From assembly GCF_964275005.1 (NCBI RefSeq), contig NC_092698.1, positions 28,747,447 through 28,811,446 of the forward strand: 64,000 nucleotides of DNA, given 5' to 3'. Positions 21,567 through 33,009 of this stretch are shown here, in pieces (position 1 is the first letter of the stretch; every line of letters starts with the position of its first letter). Source of the DNA: Diadema setosum. Its lineage: Eukaryota > Echinodermata > Echinoidea > Diadematoida > Diadematidae. A program made the translations under genes and the position numbers. The notes beneath the pieces are model-generated. The model did no database searches and was not told the DNA's origin. It worked only from the letters and a program-made list of their open reading frames with translations.

Positions 21567-22274
21567 GACAATACAATTAGGCTACAAATGCCTTCAGGGT
21601 ACGTAGCTTAACAAGTATAAGATCAGTGAATTTAGTCAAGTCCATACGACTGTTGTCNNNNNNNNNNNNNNNNNNNNNNNNNNNNNNNNNNNNNNNNNNN
21701 NNNNNNNNNNNNNNNNNNNNNNNNNNNNNNNNNNNNNNNNNNNNNNNNNNNNNNNNNCGACTGGAACAGATTGCCTCCTTTTTAATATAGTGTTGTTGAA
21801 GCAAGTTCCTCAATTAATAATTTCAAAAAATTGTTGGAAAGACATTGGAGCGAGGGAGAAATTCAAAACCTCTGCTCCTCAACGCACATAAAGCAACGAA
21901 GTTAAAGTTAATTCTATCATGTTGAGACCGGAATACTCCAGGACCAGTCCCTCTACTTCCGTATCAGACCAAGGAGATACCGTACCTCCTTGATCAGACT
22001 GATGTTATGTGTGATGTGATGTGATGTGGGTGAGGTTCGATAAGTAATGCGCCATGGGCCTAGTCTGCTGAGTGGGCGAGATTACGACGGTTCCCTTTTA
22101 CACACGTGCACTGCACTATACACCGCATTCGCCAGCGCTGCGCTGCATCACAGTATCAGCGCCGCTTGTATGTTAGTGTACACTGTAGCACTCGACAATA
22201 TCCTGTCCAAAAACCTCTTTGGTTTTGTATCACTGCAACTGTGTTTGGATGGTGGTGAATTAGTCTTTGCAAGC
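21567..22274. promoter_or_regulatory. Divergent MIF4GD / TSN promoter region
   Basis: The two genes start on opposite strands about 708 bases apart, including the 100-N gap of unknown true size. No TATA box stands out. The tgatgtgatgtgatgtg run at about 22011-22028 is a short tandem repeat. The TSN reading frame stays open upstream from 22047, but the ATG at 22275 matches the translin N-terminus best. Confidence 0.5.
21658..21757. other. Assembly gap, 100 N
   Basis: Exactly 100 N, the conventional placeholder for a gap of unknown size. It falls in the spacer between the MIF4GD and TSN start codons. Confidence 0.99.
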
Positions 22275-25200
22275 ATGGATCCTGCAATTACCAAGAATTT
22301 CGAAGAATTTAATCAGCATCTTGCACAGGAGCAAGACACTCGAGAGGTAGGCCCTAAATAATTTTATAAGAAATGGGAATCTAGAGTCTAGTAGAAACTA
22401 CCGGTAGGTCCTATTGACATTCTAGGACAAGTCAACATTTAATCATAGGCCTAACTGGGAAAAAAAAATGTATCCTTCTGGTAATTGGTTGATGAAAGAA
22501 CTTCACGTGATTAGAGTATTATAGGTATTTTCAGCTATGTCAGAAATTTGACACTCCATCATGTACTAGAAACATCTATTCGCAAATGATGTCACTTCTG
22601 TTTGCAAATGGCAGTGTATACAACCACACGCGTGTGTCTTTACCATCCAGCCACACGAGTGTGGTTGTAGCCATGGCCCTAGTTGCTGGATACAGCCACA
22701 CTCGTGTGTACTCTACTGTACTATGTACATAATTATCCACAAACGCGTAGCGGGAATGTGTGTGTCCGGCCACATCAACACGCGATCATCTGGTTCTGGA
22801 TCTGGTGAGATACTGCACAAACTCCACATCAGGGATTATAAACGTGCAGGCGTGGTCGAGTGAGCGGAGTGTTATATTTTGTAATGTGCTTTTGGATAAT
22901 TTTCCCCAAGTCAAATAAGTGTAACTTCCGTTAGAATGAGTTTAGACTAGGAGCTTCTCTGATATCCGGTGGAAGGAGATTCCATTCAGCACAGGTTCTC
23001 GGGAATAAAGAATACTTATAACAATCTTTAGATGTTTTGAACTTTCTGAAGAAAATAGACTGTTGTTGCCTTGTCGTCCTGCTGTTTTCCAGTGGACTTG
23101 ATTGCAGATGGGACGTATCCAGAGCATTTAAATTGTAGACCGATTTATAGAGTATATATATGCACCACTTCAAAGCAATGACATGAACCTGCCTCCTAGA
23201 TTAATCCCATTTAATACTATCACACCATCTAGACAAATTTACTTTTTTTTTGTTTTCATTTTTAACTTTATTCTCATTTTCTTGATTTGATAAGTAAATT
23301 TAAAGTTACATTTGATTTGATACATCGTGTCGTTATTGAGACTTCGCCTTCGTTCGTTCGGGTACTCGCAAATCGCGCATCCATGATCTACACAAGGCAG
23401 CCGGCGCGCGAGTCCGGGTCCCTCCTGGGGCAGGCGGGCGGGCGGCACAACTGCGCTGGCTAGGCTACAGCTGCACTGAGCGATCGCTAGCACACCACCA
23501 GCAATTAAGCGATGTCAATCCAAAGTCCCCCAATTTAGCGACAGTTGTAACTTTGCTATTAATTCTGAACCCATTATATCAAGCAAACAAGATGAGAATG
23601 GAGCGAAAATGTATTTGTAAAATAACAATATTAAAAGGTATGAAAATGAGGTTACTTTCATCACTTTGTGAGCAAGCTGATTGTGTGGCGTTTACGTGTT
23701 TGACATGCACGCACGGCGATCATCTTCTCCGGTACCGTGTGTGTACATTGTATCCCTATGTACATGTACATTACACACGAGTGTGGCTGTATCCAGCGAC
23801 TCGGGCCATGGCTACAACCACATTCGTGTGGCTGGATGGTAAAGACACACGCGTGTGGTATACAGTACAGTAGGTGCCTCTAGATGTCTAACGCGTTAGA
23901 ACTATACTATTTGCAAAATGATGTCACAAAGCAATTCTGAAATTGTGCGCAGCTTTGTACTGTCAATCTGTAAAATGCATGTAGAAATCTTACAATTTCT
24001 ATTAAAACAATTGTGACGTCTCAAAGCAGTTTTGACATATTGCATATGGTACCGGTACTGCTCGTACCGTCTCTCTGTGAAATGTATCAATTTCTAACAA
24101 AACAGTTGTGACGTACGTCATATAAAAACAATTCTGACATTACGCATTGCTTCGCACCATGTGTCACGCCGAAATGTAAACTGCGACCAGCATCCCCATA
24201 CGCATAGCGTAATGGGGCTGCGGACTGTAGCATTCAGGATCATGACAGGGTAGTATCGCGGACAAATACCCAACTTAAAATCGAAAATTTCTTCAATTTG
24301 AAGACTTACTAGTGAAGTTGAAGTATTGACAACGGGTTTCGTGCAACGTTTGGTTCTGCCAATAGTCCCTTTCTGTTAGAATTGATGACTTCGTGTGACT
24401 CGGTCGAGAGGAACCTGGGAGAGCTACACTGAATTGACGGCCAGCGCATGCGCCACACAGACATCTTATCCAGTCAATGGATTTGAAATTTGTGCACATG
24501 TGATGTGTGCGCATGCTGATCGCAGTTAGCCGAAATGTAACATTTACCAAAGTAAATTCTAAAAAGCAGTTCTTACATCATGCGCTGCTGCATACTTCTC
24601 ATGGTCAATGTAGTATCCCTTCGCAACATCGCAACATCCACCATATGACTTCTTGTTTTGCCATTTCCCCTTCTTTTGTTTGAATTTTGATCCAAAATAT
24701 AAAACAAATATACTTTGCCTAATTTCGAGTTTCTTCTTCAAACTATAGGCCTCAGTGCCTCCCAAAAGAGCTGTTCCCTTTGGGGCTGCGCCCATCAGTG
24801 AATAGTTCGTTTGGACTCGCCTCTACCCATCAAATTTTTACAAGAAACTCTCTTAGCTTACTTACAATTGTACTTTACTTTACTTTAATCCATTGATGCT
24901 AGTAGGTCTGAGCCTGTTCATTGATCGATTGGTGGTCATTTGAATCAATCTTTCAATTATGAGTGGTTCTATGGCAAGGAGTGTGTGTGGAGAGAGAAGG
25001 CAAAGTATATTTGTATATTATGGATTAAGTGAATGCAGTATTAATAATAATGTTAGTAGAAGTTAGAACTGTCATCAGTGAAAGTTTGGGGAAAATTGGA
25101 CACTAACATAGTGCGTTCAAAAGTTTATGAAGTAATGTGATTTTAAAAAAATGATACTAGATCTAGAATCTAGAATATCTAGTAGTACATGTATCTGCGC

Positions 25201-28200
25201 ACACTGCTGGATGAGAAGAATACTACGCTGCAGTAGTGTAGATTATATGCCTCATGGCAATTGTATGTCACATGGGTAGAACGATATGATTTTCAATAAA
25301 CCCTAGGCTACCCTTGATGGCTTTTGTATACATTGTATAAGCAGAAGCATGTTGTCCCCAAACCTGGCCAAATGTATGGTATAGGCCTATGCATACCCAT
25401 CTGTGCATATGGTAGGGTAGTGTAGAGTGGTATGCAGCTTGGTGGTATGGCGAAGTTGATATTGAGGGGGGGGGGGGGGGGTAAGGACATTCAAGGAAGT
25501 GTTTCCTCAAATTTTTTATTTAGACTGTGACTAGTACTAGTAGACCCATCCATTCCCATCCCAATCTCTCTTTGATTAATTAGACTGTTCGGAAAAGGTG
25601 GATTGGCTTGAAATAACTTGACTTCTATTCATGTTCAATTTGTTCTTGAAAACAATATGTTTGTTTTCTCTGCAGGAGATTCGCACAAAGGTTCGTGACC
25701 TGGAGCAGACAGCAAGAGAAGTTATGACAGTACTCCAAGCTGTGCACCAAGAAAATGGAATCAAAGAAGGTATGATGTGATCACTGTGTGATAGGGAAAG
25801 GCTATGACTTACACTTGCTTAAAGGGATCGTATAGTTTTGGTTAAGACATAACTTCATGTTTCTAATATTTTTGGTGAGATAAATAAACCTTTTTTTTTT
25901 TTTTTTTTTTGATGTCTCAGCCATTCCAAAACTGATTTTCATCAAATAAAGTTTGAATTCTTCTTAGAATGGTATGCTTGTGCTATTTCATGAGTGGTTT
26001 CTTGGTATCTCACAAAAAGTTAAAAGCCCAATCCTCATCTCCACCAATACCATACCATCCCTTTAATCTCATTTGTCTTTTTGTTCGATATGCAACTCCG
26101 CCATTCTTGTCTACATGATTAGTGTACTAAATAGAAAAACAAATATTTTAATGGCAATCAATGTATATTACAATATATTTCATTTTTTGAGATTTTAGCA
26201 CAATTGCAGTAAATTGTCAAACTTACATAGCAACTGAAGAATAATTCAAATGTGAATATCAACTAGATTTTTTTTTTTTGAGTATTTTGACAGGATATAA
26301 GATTAATAATTGTCCAACTGTTATGAACATGGTTCTTGGCACCATTTGTTATGATTGCCAAGTCTGAATATGATAAATGATTGGCAGAAGTATTTATCAT
26401 TCTTAATTACAGTTTCTCAGCTGTGTAGGAGGAGCAGGGAGTTGTTGGCACTGTCAAACTACAGTATGCACAACTTGCCTCCAAGTTCAGGATAGAGGAG
26501 TATTACAGGTAAGCCACATCACCAAAATACTCATCTGCTAGATGTATCTGCTAGATGCCAGAAATGTTTGATGTTTGAAATGATGTTTGTAATATCACCT
26601 AATTTGAGAGCCTGAATGCAAAGATAAGGCGCCTAGAACCGCTTTAGCACTGACCAATTACCTTCAAGATGATGCTATTGCTATACCTTGCTATAATATA
26701 AAAGCTACCCGGTACCCCCTGTCAACCTCGGTGGCAAATTGATTAAACTCTACGAAGAAGTCTTCAATCAGTGAAACTTAGTCATCTTACCCTTTTGATA
26801 GTAACAATTGATATGGCACTGATAATTAAACAGATATGTTTGACATTATCCTACTAGTTTCTTCAACAAACTCTGTTGACCTATTCCATGCTGATAGTTG
26901 AAAGGCAAAAGGGTTGTAGTGCAATTGCTCTGAACACATCCTTGGTTCCTTTGGTTCCCAAGTGCTTACCATTATTACAGTATAATGTGTGGATGTTGTT
27001 ATGCTATGCTCCCACCAGATTCCATGATCACTGGAGATTTGTGACTCAAAGGCTGGCATTCCTTGCCTCCCTGGTCATATACCTCGAGACGGAGAGACTG
27101 GCATCCAGAGAAGAAGTAACAGAACTCATGGGTGGTAAGATAATGACTGCCTACTCTTTAGGATTTGGGTTCAACCTTAAAGGACAAGTCCACCTTTATA
27201 TACATAAGGATTGAGTGAGTGCAACAATATTAGTAGAACACATCAGTGAAAGTTTGGGGAAAATCTGACAATCCGTTCAGAAGTTATGAAGTTTTAAAGC
27301 ATCTGCGCAATCACTGCTGAATGAGGAGACTAATACAGTGTATGATGTCACATGCGTACAACGGTATAAGGAAAATGAAAAGAGAATTTCACAAAACTTT
27401 GTTTTTTTAATAAAGTGCACATTTCTTTGACTCGTTACTGACGTATGTTAAGGGAAATATTATTCCTCTTGCCTTCTGAAAGAGAGAAGTCGAGTGTTCT
27501 TTTGTTATGCGAGAAAAGTGAAAATATGTTGAATTTTCTTTATACTTTCTTTATATCGTTGTACTCATGTGACATCACAAGCTATAGTAGTCTTCTCATC
27601 CAGCCGTGACTGAGCAGAAACTTCAAAAATTCATAACTTTGAACGGATTGTCAGATTTTCCTCAAACTCTCACTGGTGTGCTCTACTATTATTGCTGCAT
27701 TCACTCAACCCACATGTCTATGAAGGCGAACTTGTCCTTTAACAGGCAGTAGTTGATTCACCGAGGCCTTGGATACGCTTCTAGAATGTGTTAGACCCTC
27801 TTCTCTCACATTGAACTCGGGGAAAATCAGTACAGGTACAACCCTGTATTTCTTTTTTTAAAAATATATATATACCTTACAAGTGATTGTATGAAGATTC
27901 TTTATCACTTTGTTGTGGCTGCGCAGCATATACATGTACCACCTTTTCTTATGGTTCTAGACCAATAGATGTGCAATTGAGTAATTGTGTGAGTGTCTCT
28001 GGCTGGTTGTCCCAGATGATCAGTCCTCTTTGGAAAGGAAATTCAAAAATGCAATCATTGACTGAAAGCAACTATGAAGTGCACTATTGAGTAGGAAATT
28101 GCTATGTGCTGACGTATCACATTTCCATTTGTTATAGAGGCTATCCACATAGTTATATGGGATTGTGTTTGCAGTTCTAATTCTGCACTGACACTTGTCG

Positions 28201-30365
28201 AGATGAACAGAAGTCAGACTAAGTAATGATGTGTGTAGGACTGCTGACCAAGGTTGTCAGTGACGCTCTTTCCTTGACCAGGTTACAAGATTTGCACTGC
28301 TCTCAGTCCAATCACAAATTTCTGGATACCAACACCAGCAGTACCAGTGCTGTCTCTCACCTTGGACCATTAGAAACATGCTCTTGCAGCTACTGACCTG
28401 ACAGAAACGAGGATCAGATCTGTCTTAACTCGTGTAGGACAGACTGATTTTGCTAAAACACGCATTTTCCATAGACACTTGCCCGAGTGTACGCGGGACT
28501 CGTCCTCGACAGGTTAATAGGGAGCTTTAGATTTTAGACGCACGGACATTCAGAGGGAAAAAACATGTTCTGAGCGTGCACAGAAGCGCGCGTCAAGTCG
28601 ATCTATTTTTAGCTTGCGTCGCCTGAGTTTTTTACCACGCGTACTGGGCTATTTTTACGTCCGCACAGTTTGCAACGTAGAGAGCTACTTCATGCACCTG
28701 TCATATGGGGGCGCGATTTTATTCTTTATACGTTGCGTCCCAGCGTAATCTAAAGCTACTTTTCTACACGACGCAGGGGAGAGGAGAACATCAAGCGCAC
28801 TCCTCGTCTCAAACGTCCGCGCGTCAAAATCTAAAGCTCCCTAATGTGTCTCCGAGTTCAGAATGGGCTCTGATGTTCAGTCTCTGCTCAACAAAGATGG
28901 AAAAATTGCACCAGAAATATCCAGGAACAAAGTTTTGTCGGCCTTTCAGAGAGTCAATGAGCCTTTCTGTTTAATCTTAAAAAAAAATTATCAATTTGGC
29001 TGTATGATGATAAAGTGTATGTAAGTACATTTTCAAAGTGAAGTATCGTGGGAATTCATGATATGTCTTTCCATGATATATTGCATTTTGTGTTTTTAGT
29101 TGCTGTCACAAGGGATGCTGGGTTTCATGTGGACTTAGAAGATTTTCTGCATGGTCTCCTGTCATTAGGGAATGAACTGGTAATGCACACTGTTTCTCTG
29201 TTCACACATCAATTGCTTGTTTGTTGTTGGCTTTGAGTTGTAGACAAAGCATAATTTCACCTTCATATATCCTTGATAATATATCAGTGAAGAAGTGGCA
29301 AGTATCACATAGAACTGGGAAGTTTCAAGATCTTTTGAAGATATGGAAATAGTGCTTATGGAAATAGTGCATGTGTACTGCATTGTTAAAATGTGGCAAA
29401 CAGGGAAAGCAGGTACACAGTGAGTGAGATTTGTGAGAAAGTTTTCCTATCCTATTCACATATGTCACACACTTGTGTGACAAAAAATAGATTCCACAAT
29501 ATCCATATCACTTAATCATGTATCGAGCATGGAAAATGAGAGCTAATTTTGATATCTGTATGACTGACTATTTGCATAAACCTAATGGCCTGAATTCACG
29601 AAGGCGGTACAAATGAAACCATGGTTTAAACCATGGACAAAAACCATGGAGCGCCAAGTGTCGCACGGAATATTTCGTAACGAAATTGGTGATTTCGTCG
29701 ACAAAAATGACCGTTTCGTTAATGAAATTATCATTTCGTGGACGAAATGTTCATTTAGTTACAAAATGTTGTCATTTCGTCACAAAATAATTGTTTCATC
29801 GACGAAATGACTGATTTCGTAAGGAAATATTCCATGCGACGCTTGGCGCTCTATGGTTTTTGTCCATGGTTTATATTATGGTTTCATTTGTACCACCTTC
29901 GTGAATTCGGGCCAATATGTGTAAGTCATTGCCTTATCATTTTCCATACCATTGATTATTAAATATATGTTTCAGCATATCAACAATTTTTATGATTATG
30001 GTTGCATGAATAGCTGATCTAGTAGGTATTCACTGCCTTGTGTTTCTTTATGTGTTTGTGCATTTATTCTAATTGAGAGCTACCACCCACTTTTATGACA
30101 CCAGTCCAGATTGGCAGTGAACAGCGTGACGGCGGGGGACTACAGCCGACCGATTCACATTGCTACTTTCATGGGTGAGCTGAACACTGGCTTCCGGCTA
30201 CTCAACCTGAAGAATGACTCGTTGCGAAAGCGTTTCGATGGACTCAAGTACGACATCAAGAAAGTGGAGGAGGTGGTCTACGACATCTCCATCAGGGGAC
30301 TGCGGCCGAGAGAGGCGGAGTCCACTAAGTCGACTGCGGATTCAACAGTGCAGGCAAAGGACTGA
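22275..30365 (+). CDS. TSN: Translin
   Basis: Translin is a helical RNA/DNA-binding protein that, with TRAX, forms the C3PO nuclease that removes nicked passenger strands and processes tRNA pieces. Exons: 22275-22346, 25676-25769, 26413-26508, 27019-27134, 29100-29179 and 30105-30365. Conserved stretches include REVMTVLQAVHQ, YYRFHDHWRFV, VIYLETERLASREEVTELMG, GFHVDLEDFLHGLLSLGNEL, SVTAGDYSRPIHIATF and LRKRFDGLKYDIKKVEEVVY. The product would be about 239 residues (human 228) if exon 3 had one more base. As assembled, exon 3 is 96 bases where the flanking phases require 97, and conserved Arg-Glu and Gly-Thr-Val-Lys fall in different frames around 26445-26446. Read straight, a stop follows in exon 3. 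An assembly error is the likeliest cause, because every other exon is intact. Confidence 0.93.
22624..23858. repeat. Long inverted repeat (about 87-bp arms) enclosing 1.06 kb
   Basis: The left arm, about 22624-22710, and the right arm, about 23772-23858, are inverse copies with only about four differences. Each arm holds three self-palindromic words of the type CCACACGNGTGTGG. The interior contains a LINE tail (22931-23173) and a CpG-rich patch at 23340-23480. It may be a non-autonomous DNA transposon carrying nested insertions. Lies in TSN intron 1. Confidence 0.65.
22931..23173 (-). mobile_element. LINE ORF2 C-terminal remnant
   Basis: An 80-codon minus-strand frame ends in SLFPRTCAEWNLLPPDI, the conserved tail of many non-LTR retrotransposon polymerases (consensus FPRTI..WN.LP). 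Only this tail is present; the rest of the polymerase is absent, as usual for a severely truncated fragment. It sits inside the long inverted repeat. The exact LINE clade was not determined. Confidence 0.6.
23907..24180. repeat. Diverged tandem repeat of about 110 bp with TGACGTC words
   Basis: Three loosely similar units: gatgtcacaaagcaattctga, tgtgacgtctcaaagcagttttgaca and tgtgacgtacgtcat..acaattctgaca. A fourth trace lies near 24555-24610 (aagcagttcttacatcatgcgctgc). TGACGTC/TGACGTA resemble CREB/ATF sites; whether they act as such is unknown. Confidence 0.4.
25823..26062. mobile_element. TTAA-flanked non-autonomous element (AGGGAT ends)
   Basis: AGGGATCGTATAGTTTTGG at the left mirrors ...CCATACCATCCCT at the right, and TTAA flanks both sides (25819-25822 and 26063-26066). 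It shares interior words (ccattccaaaa, gattttcatcaaa, gagtggtttct) with 62905-63292. TTAA targets with AGG ends fit Kolobok or piggyBac-type elements; the choice is inference. Lies in TSN intron 2. Confidence 0.75.
27181..27738. mobile_element. TTAA-flanked foldback element with about 120-bp arms
   Basis: AGGACAAGTCCACC at the left mirrors ...CGAACTTGTCCT at the right. The arms stay similar for about 120 bp (cagtgaaagtttggggaaaatctgacaatccgttc against its inverse). TTAA flanks both ends (27177-27180 and 27739-27742). No coding capacity. Partial relatives lie at 20851-21222 and about 25020-25300. Lies in TSN intron 4, 46 bases past the exon 4 end. Confidence 0.8.
28520..28841. mobile_element. 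TA-flanked short element (GGGAGCTTTAGATTTT ends)
   Basis: GGGAGCTTTAGATTTTAGACGC at the left mirrors ...GCGTCAAAATCTAAAGCTCCC at the right, with TA on each side. The interior is rich in CpG words (gcgcgcgtc, acgcgtac) unlike its AT-rich surroundings. No coding capacity. Lies in TSN intron 4. Confidence 0.75.
29587..29913. mobile_element. Foldback element with about 100-bp arms (GGCCNGAATTCACGAAGG ends)
   Basis: The arms mirror each other for about 100 bp, including accatgg-aaaccatgga and gagcgccaag words. AAT lies on both flanks and may be a 3-bp duplication. The core, about 29681-29825, repeats atttcgt/acgaaat many times on both strands. No coding capacity. Lies in TSN intron 5. Confidence 0.75.
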
Positions 30366-31094
30366 CAGTGACTGGTGATAGGTGCGGAGTCTGTATGAGC
30401 TCCTGTCAGCAAGGACAGCTGTATATTGAGTGAGGCCTTAGAGAAAACGGCACAGGATTGAAAAGGAAGGACATTCTTTTCCATGCTGAGAGCAGAGACA
30501 TGCTCTTTGTTTTTGTGGACAGAGGATTATGGGTAACTGCGCAGGTATTAGATACATAGGACCTGACAGTGTGTATCTTCAGCTGCCAGAAAGAGATCTA
30601 GAACTTCTTTTTGGAACTCAACATACAATTCACACAAGAGAGTATGTAACTTGAGTTCTGAAACAGATAAAAGAAAAAGCATGGTTTCATCTCAATAGAC
30701 TTGATGTGCATATGAGATCATAGTTCTATTCCTTATGATGTGTATAGCATGCTCTGATATTCAAAATGTTGATCAATACAGATCTCTTTTCATATTGATG
30801 GTGAATGTAAAGGCCAAACTGCCGAGTGTATTTTTTCATCATGTGTTTCAGCATCATAAGCTATTGTTTTATAAACGAGAACGGGTACATACTTGTGACA
30901 GCAATCTGTAAGCAAATTTCCATAAAGACAGCCCCCCCCCCCCCCCCATCTTCCATATGTGACTACAACATGGAACAACCTATCCTTTATACTTCCTGAA
31001 ATTGGTGGAGGTGTTTGTGTTTCTGGATTTAGAGCACCTTAGGTTTGTATCATGAGGAAGCAGGACTTGTGAGAAATAATAATTTTGTGTAATA

Positions 31095-31630
31095 CAGTTC
31101 GACCTCGATTAATCGACCATGTTGGGACCGGCGGGCATCCAGATAAGCAATTTGGTTGGATAAGAGAGAAATACTGCACTCGGATATCATGCTGGGGGTA
31201 CACACATGTTATTACCAATCTATTGCTCTCTTGATGCCTAGCAGCTATCCATATTTACAATAACAGTGCTAATAAAGATGTCTCAAATACTGGCGGTAAC
31301 TATAAATCTGTACAATCTCTGCTTTGAAAGCAAAGTGTTGTTTTATGCCCATTTCTGTGGGTCTATTTCACTCTCTGGTAGGTCTGTAAACACTCGATCT
31401 TCATGCTAATCTTTCAGCTACAGCGTTGTAGCGGGATTAAGTGACAGTCCACTGTAATGATTTGAATATTTCCTGTAGTGTATTTGCATGATAGTGGTTG
31501 GATGTGTGTTTGTTTTGAATGAGATATGGCACTAAAAATACATGAAAACAAAAACAAAATGTCAGCCGGTAGATGTCCGGATAACAGAGAGATCCGGTTC
31601 ATCAAGGGATATATAATTGAGGGCGGACTG
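31095..31630. mobile_element. Old pogo/Tigger-like non-autonomous element
   Basis: Starts CAGTTCGACCTCGATTAATCGACC after TA and ends ...GGGCGGACTG. The sub-ends (ccggcgggcatccagataa and gatgtccggataacagagagatcc) are the inverse-style wording common to pogo/Tigger derivatives. No transposase frame. A similar-looking start (cagtggaaccttattttaatgag) follows at 31633. Confidence 0.5.
31271..31276 (+). promoter_or_regulatory. Candidate polyadenylation signal of TSN
   Basis: First AATAAA on the plus strand after the TSN stop, about 0.9 kb downstream. It lies inside a probable transposon, so later signals (32134, 32918, 33043, 33698) remain possible. Confidence 0.3.
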
Positions 31631-31745
31631 TGCAGTGGAACCTTATTTTAATGAGATCTGATATAGGGAGATACCTGGTACAGTGTATAATGAGGTAATT
31701 TTGCACATCCTGTTCCTTTTATTCTTTTGTCTTCATTCTGACATA

Positions 31746-31906
31746 CAGTCAACCTTGCCTAAGTTGAATCTATTTGGACTGAAGACCTACCTCTGAATTA
31801 GAGAAAATTCGACTTAATGAGGGATGAGAATCAATAGAATATAAAGAGAAGAGGACTTGAAAAAAAATTGACTTAGGCAATTATTCGACTTCTGCAAGGT
31901 TGACTG
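31746..31906. mobile_element. TA-flanked short element (CAGTCAACCTTGC ends), copy 2
   Basis: Second member of the 18741-18912 family: CAGTCAACCTTGCCTAAGTT at the left, TGCAAGGTTGACTG at the right, TA on both sides. Confidence 0.75.
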
Positions 31907-31969
31907 TAACAAGGAAATTTGAGTGGTCCCAAGAAGCTTGTTACGATGTTCCCACTGTACTTTTTGTTA

Positions 31970-32120
31970 TACAGCCCACAGGTCATACAGCTCACAAGTC
32001 ATACAGCCCACGAGTCATACAGCTCTCAAGTCATACAGCCCACGAGTCATTATACTCGTACAGCTCATAAGTTGTACAGCCCACGAGTCATACAGCTCAC
32101 AAGTCATACCGCCCACAAGT
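31970..32120. repeat. 16-bp minisatellite
   Basis: About nine copies of a unit close to TCATACAGCYCACRAG. One copy is interrupted by tatactcg. Decaying copies continue to about 32175 (agcccacgagttcgac). Confidence 0.85.
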
Positions 32121-32283
32121 TTGACACTGAGTAAATAAAGCCCACGAGTTCGACATCAAGTAAAATAAGCCCACTTGTATGTGATCATGGAGTGCTTGTT
32201 ACAGCTCAGGGGCCACAGAAAGTTTTGTAGGGTGGGGGCTGTGCAGGCTGCTAGGGGTCAAGGGTCAATCTTATTCTATTCTA

Positions 32284-32804
32284 CTGTATACACTATAATT
32301 TTCGCATACATAAATTTTCGCGAATTGCCACTGTCACACATTTTCGCGAGTGGTTAAATTCGCGATTGGGGGACCAGAGAAAATATGAAGTGGCAAAGAA
32401 AGTGTGAATTTTCAACTTACTAGCCAATAAGAATGATACTAGTTACACACTGCATGAAAAAAAAAAAAACTTACCAAACTCTCCGAACTAGTAAGTTAGA
32501 ATTCAACATTTTTGAAGTGGTTAAGTCCATTGCGCTAGATTTGTGACGAGTGGTCCCCTTGCGATAATGGATTGGCTCTCTACAGTATTTGTAAGTAGAC
32601 GTGGACGTGCTATATGTACGTAAACAAGCTTAGCCAGTATGGTCTGTTCGGAAAGCCGTGACATGGTATACTAGTACTGAAATCATCAAGGCAAGGGATT
32701 CATTTTGGAAGGTAATGTTTTCGCGTGTTGTTAATTTCGCGAATAGCTCACGACTCGCGAAATTCGCGAAAATAAAACCCTCGCGAAATATATAGCGTAT
32801 ACAG
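32284..32804. mobile_element. TA-flanked composite of TTCGCG-rich foldback elements
   Basis: CTGTATACACTATAATTTTCGC at the left mirrors ...GCGAAATATATAGCGTATACAG at the right, with TA on both sides. Several ttcgcg/cgcgaa words lie inside. A second end, tctctacagta at 32577-32587, suggests one element inside another. Confidence 0.55.
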
Positions 32805-32906
32805 TATATTGGAGTCGGCATCCATAAACCTGATATATATTGTGTCCCAAATGTATGTGAAAGTGAGATCAATCCACTGTAGTGGATATGCCTACAGTTT
32901 ACATGT

Positions 32907-33009
32907 TGTTTTTTTCCAATAAAACTAAAACAAAAACCCAATACTTCCTTTGATGTTTTTTTCCAATAAAACTAAAACAAAAACCCAATACTTCCTTTGA
33001 TGTTTTTTT
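32907..33009. repeat. 47-bp tandem duplication carrying AATAAA
   Basis: Two identical 47-bp units (32907-32953 and 32954-33000) and a short third start. Each contains tccaataaaactaaaac, so the plus strand gains an extra AATAAA downstream of TSN. Confidence 0.9.

Larger units (their letters stand above)
22347..30104. other. TSN introns
   Basis: Apart from the listed elements, no additional exons were recognised. Intron 1 is 3.3 kb, and the 24180-25000 part shows nothing clear. Intron 3 (26509-27018) shows nothing clear. Confidence 0.4.
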
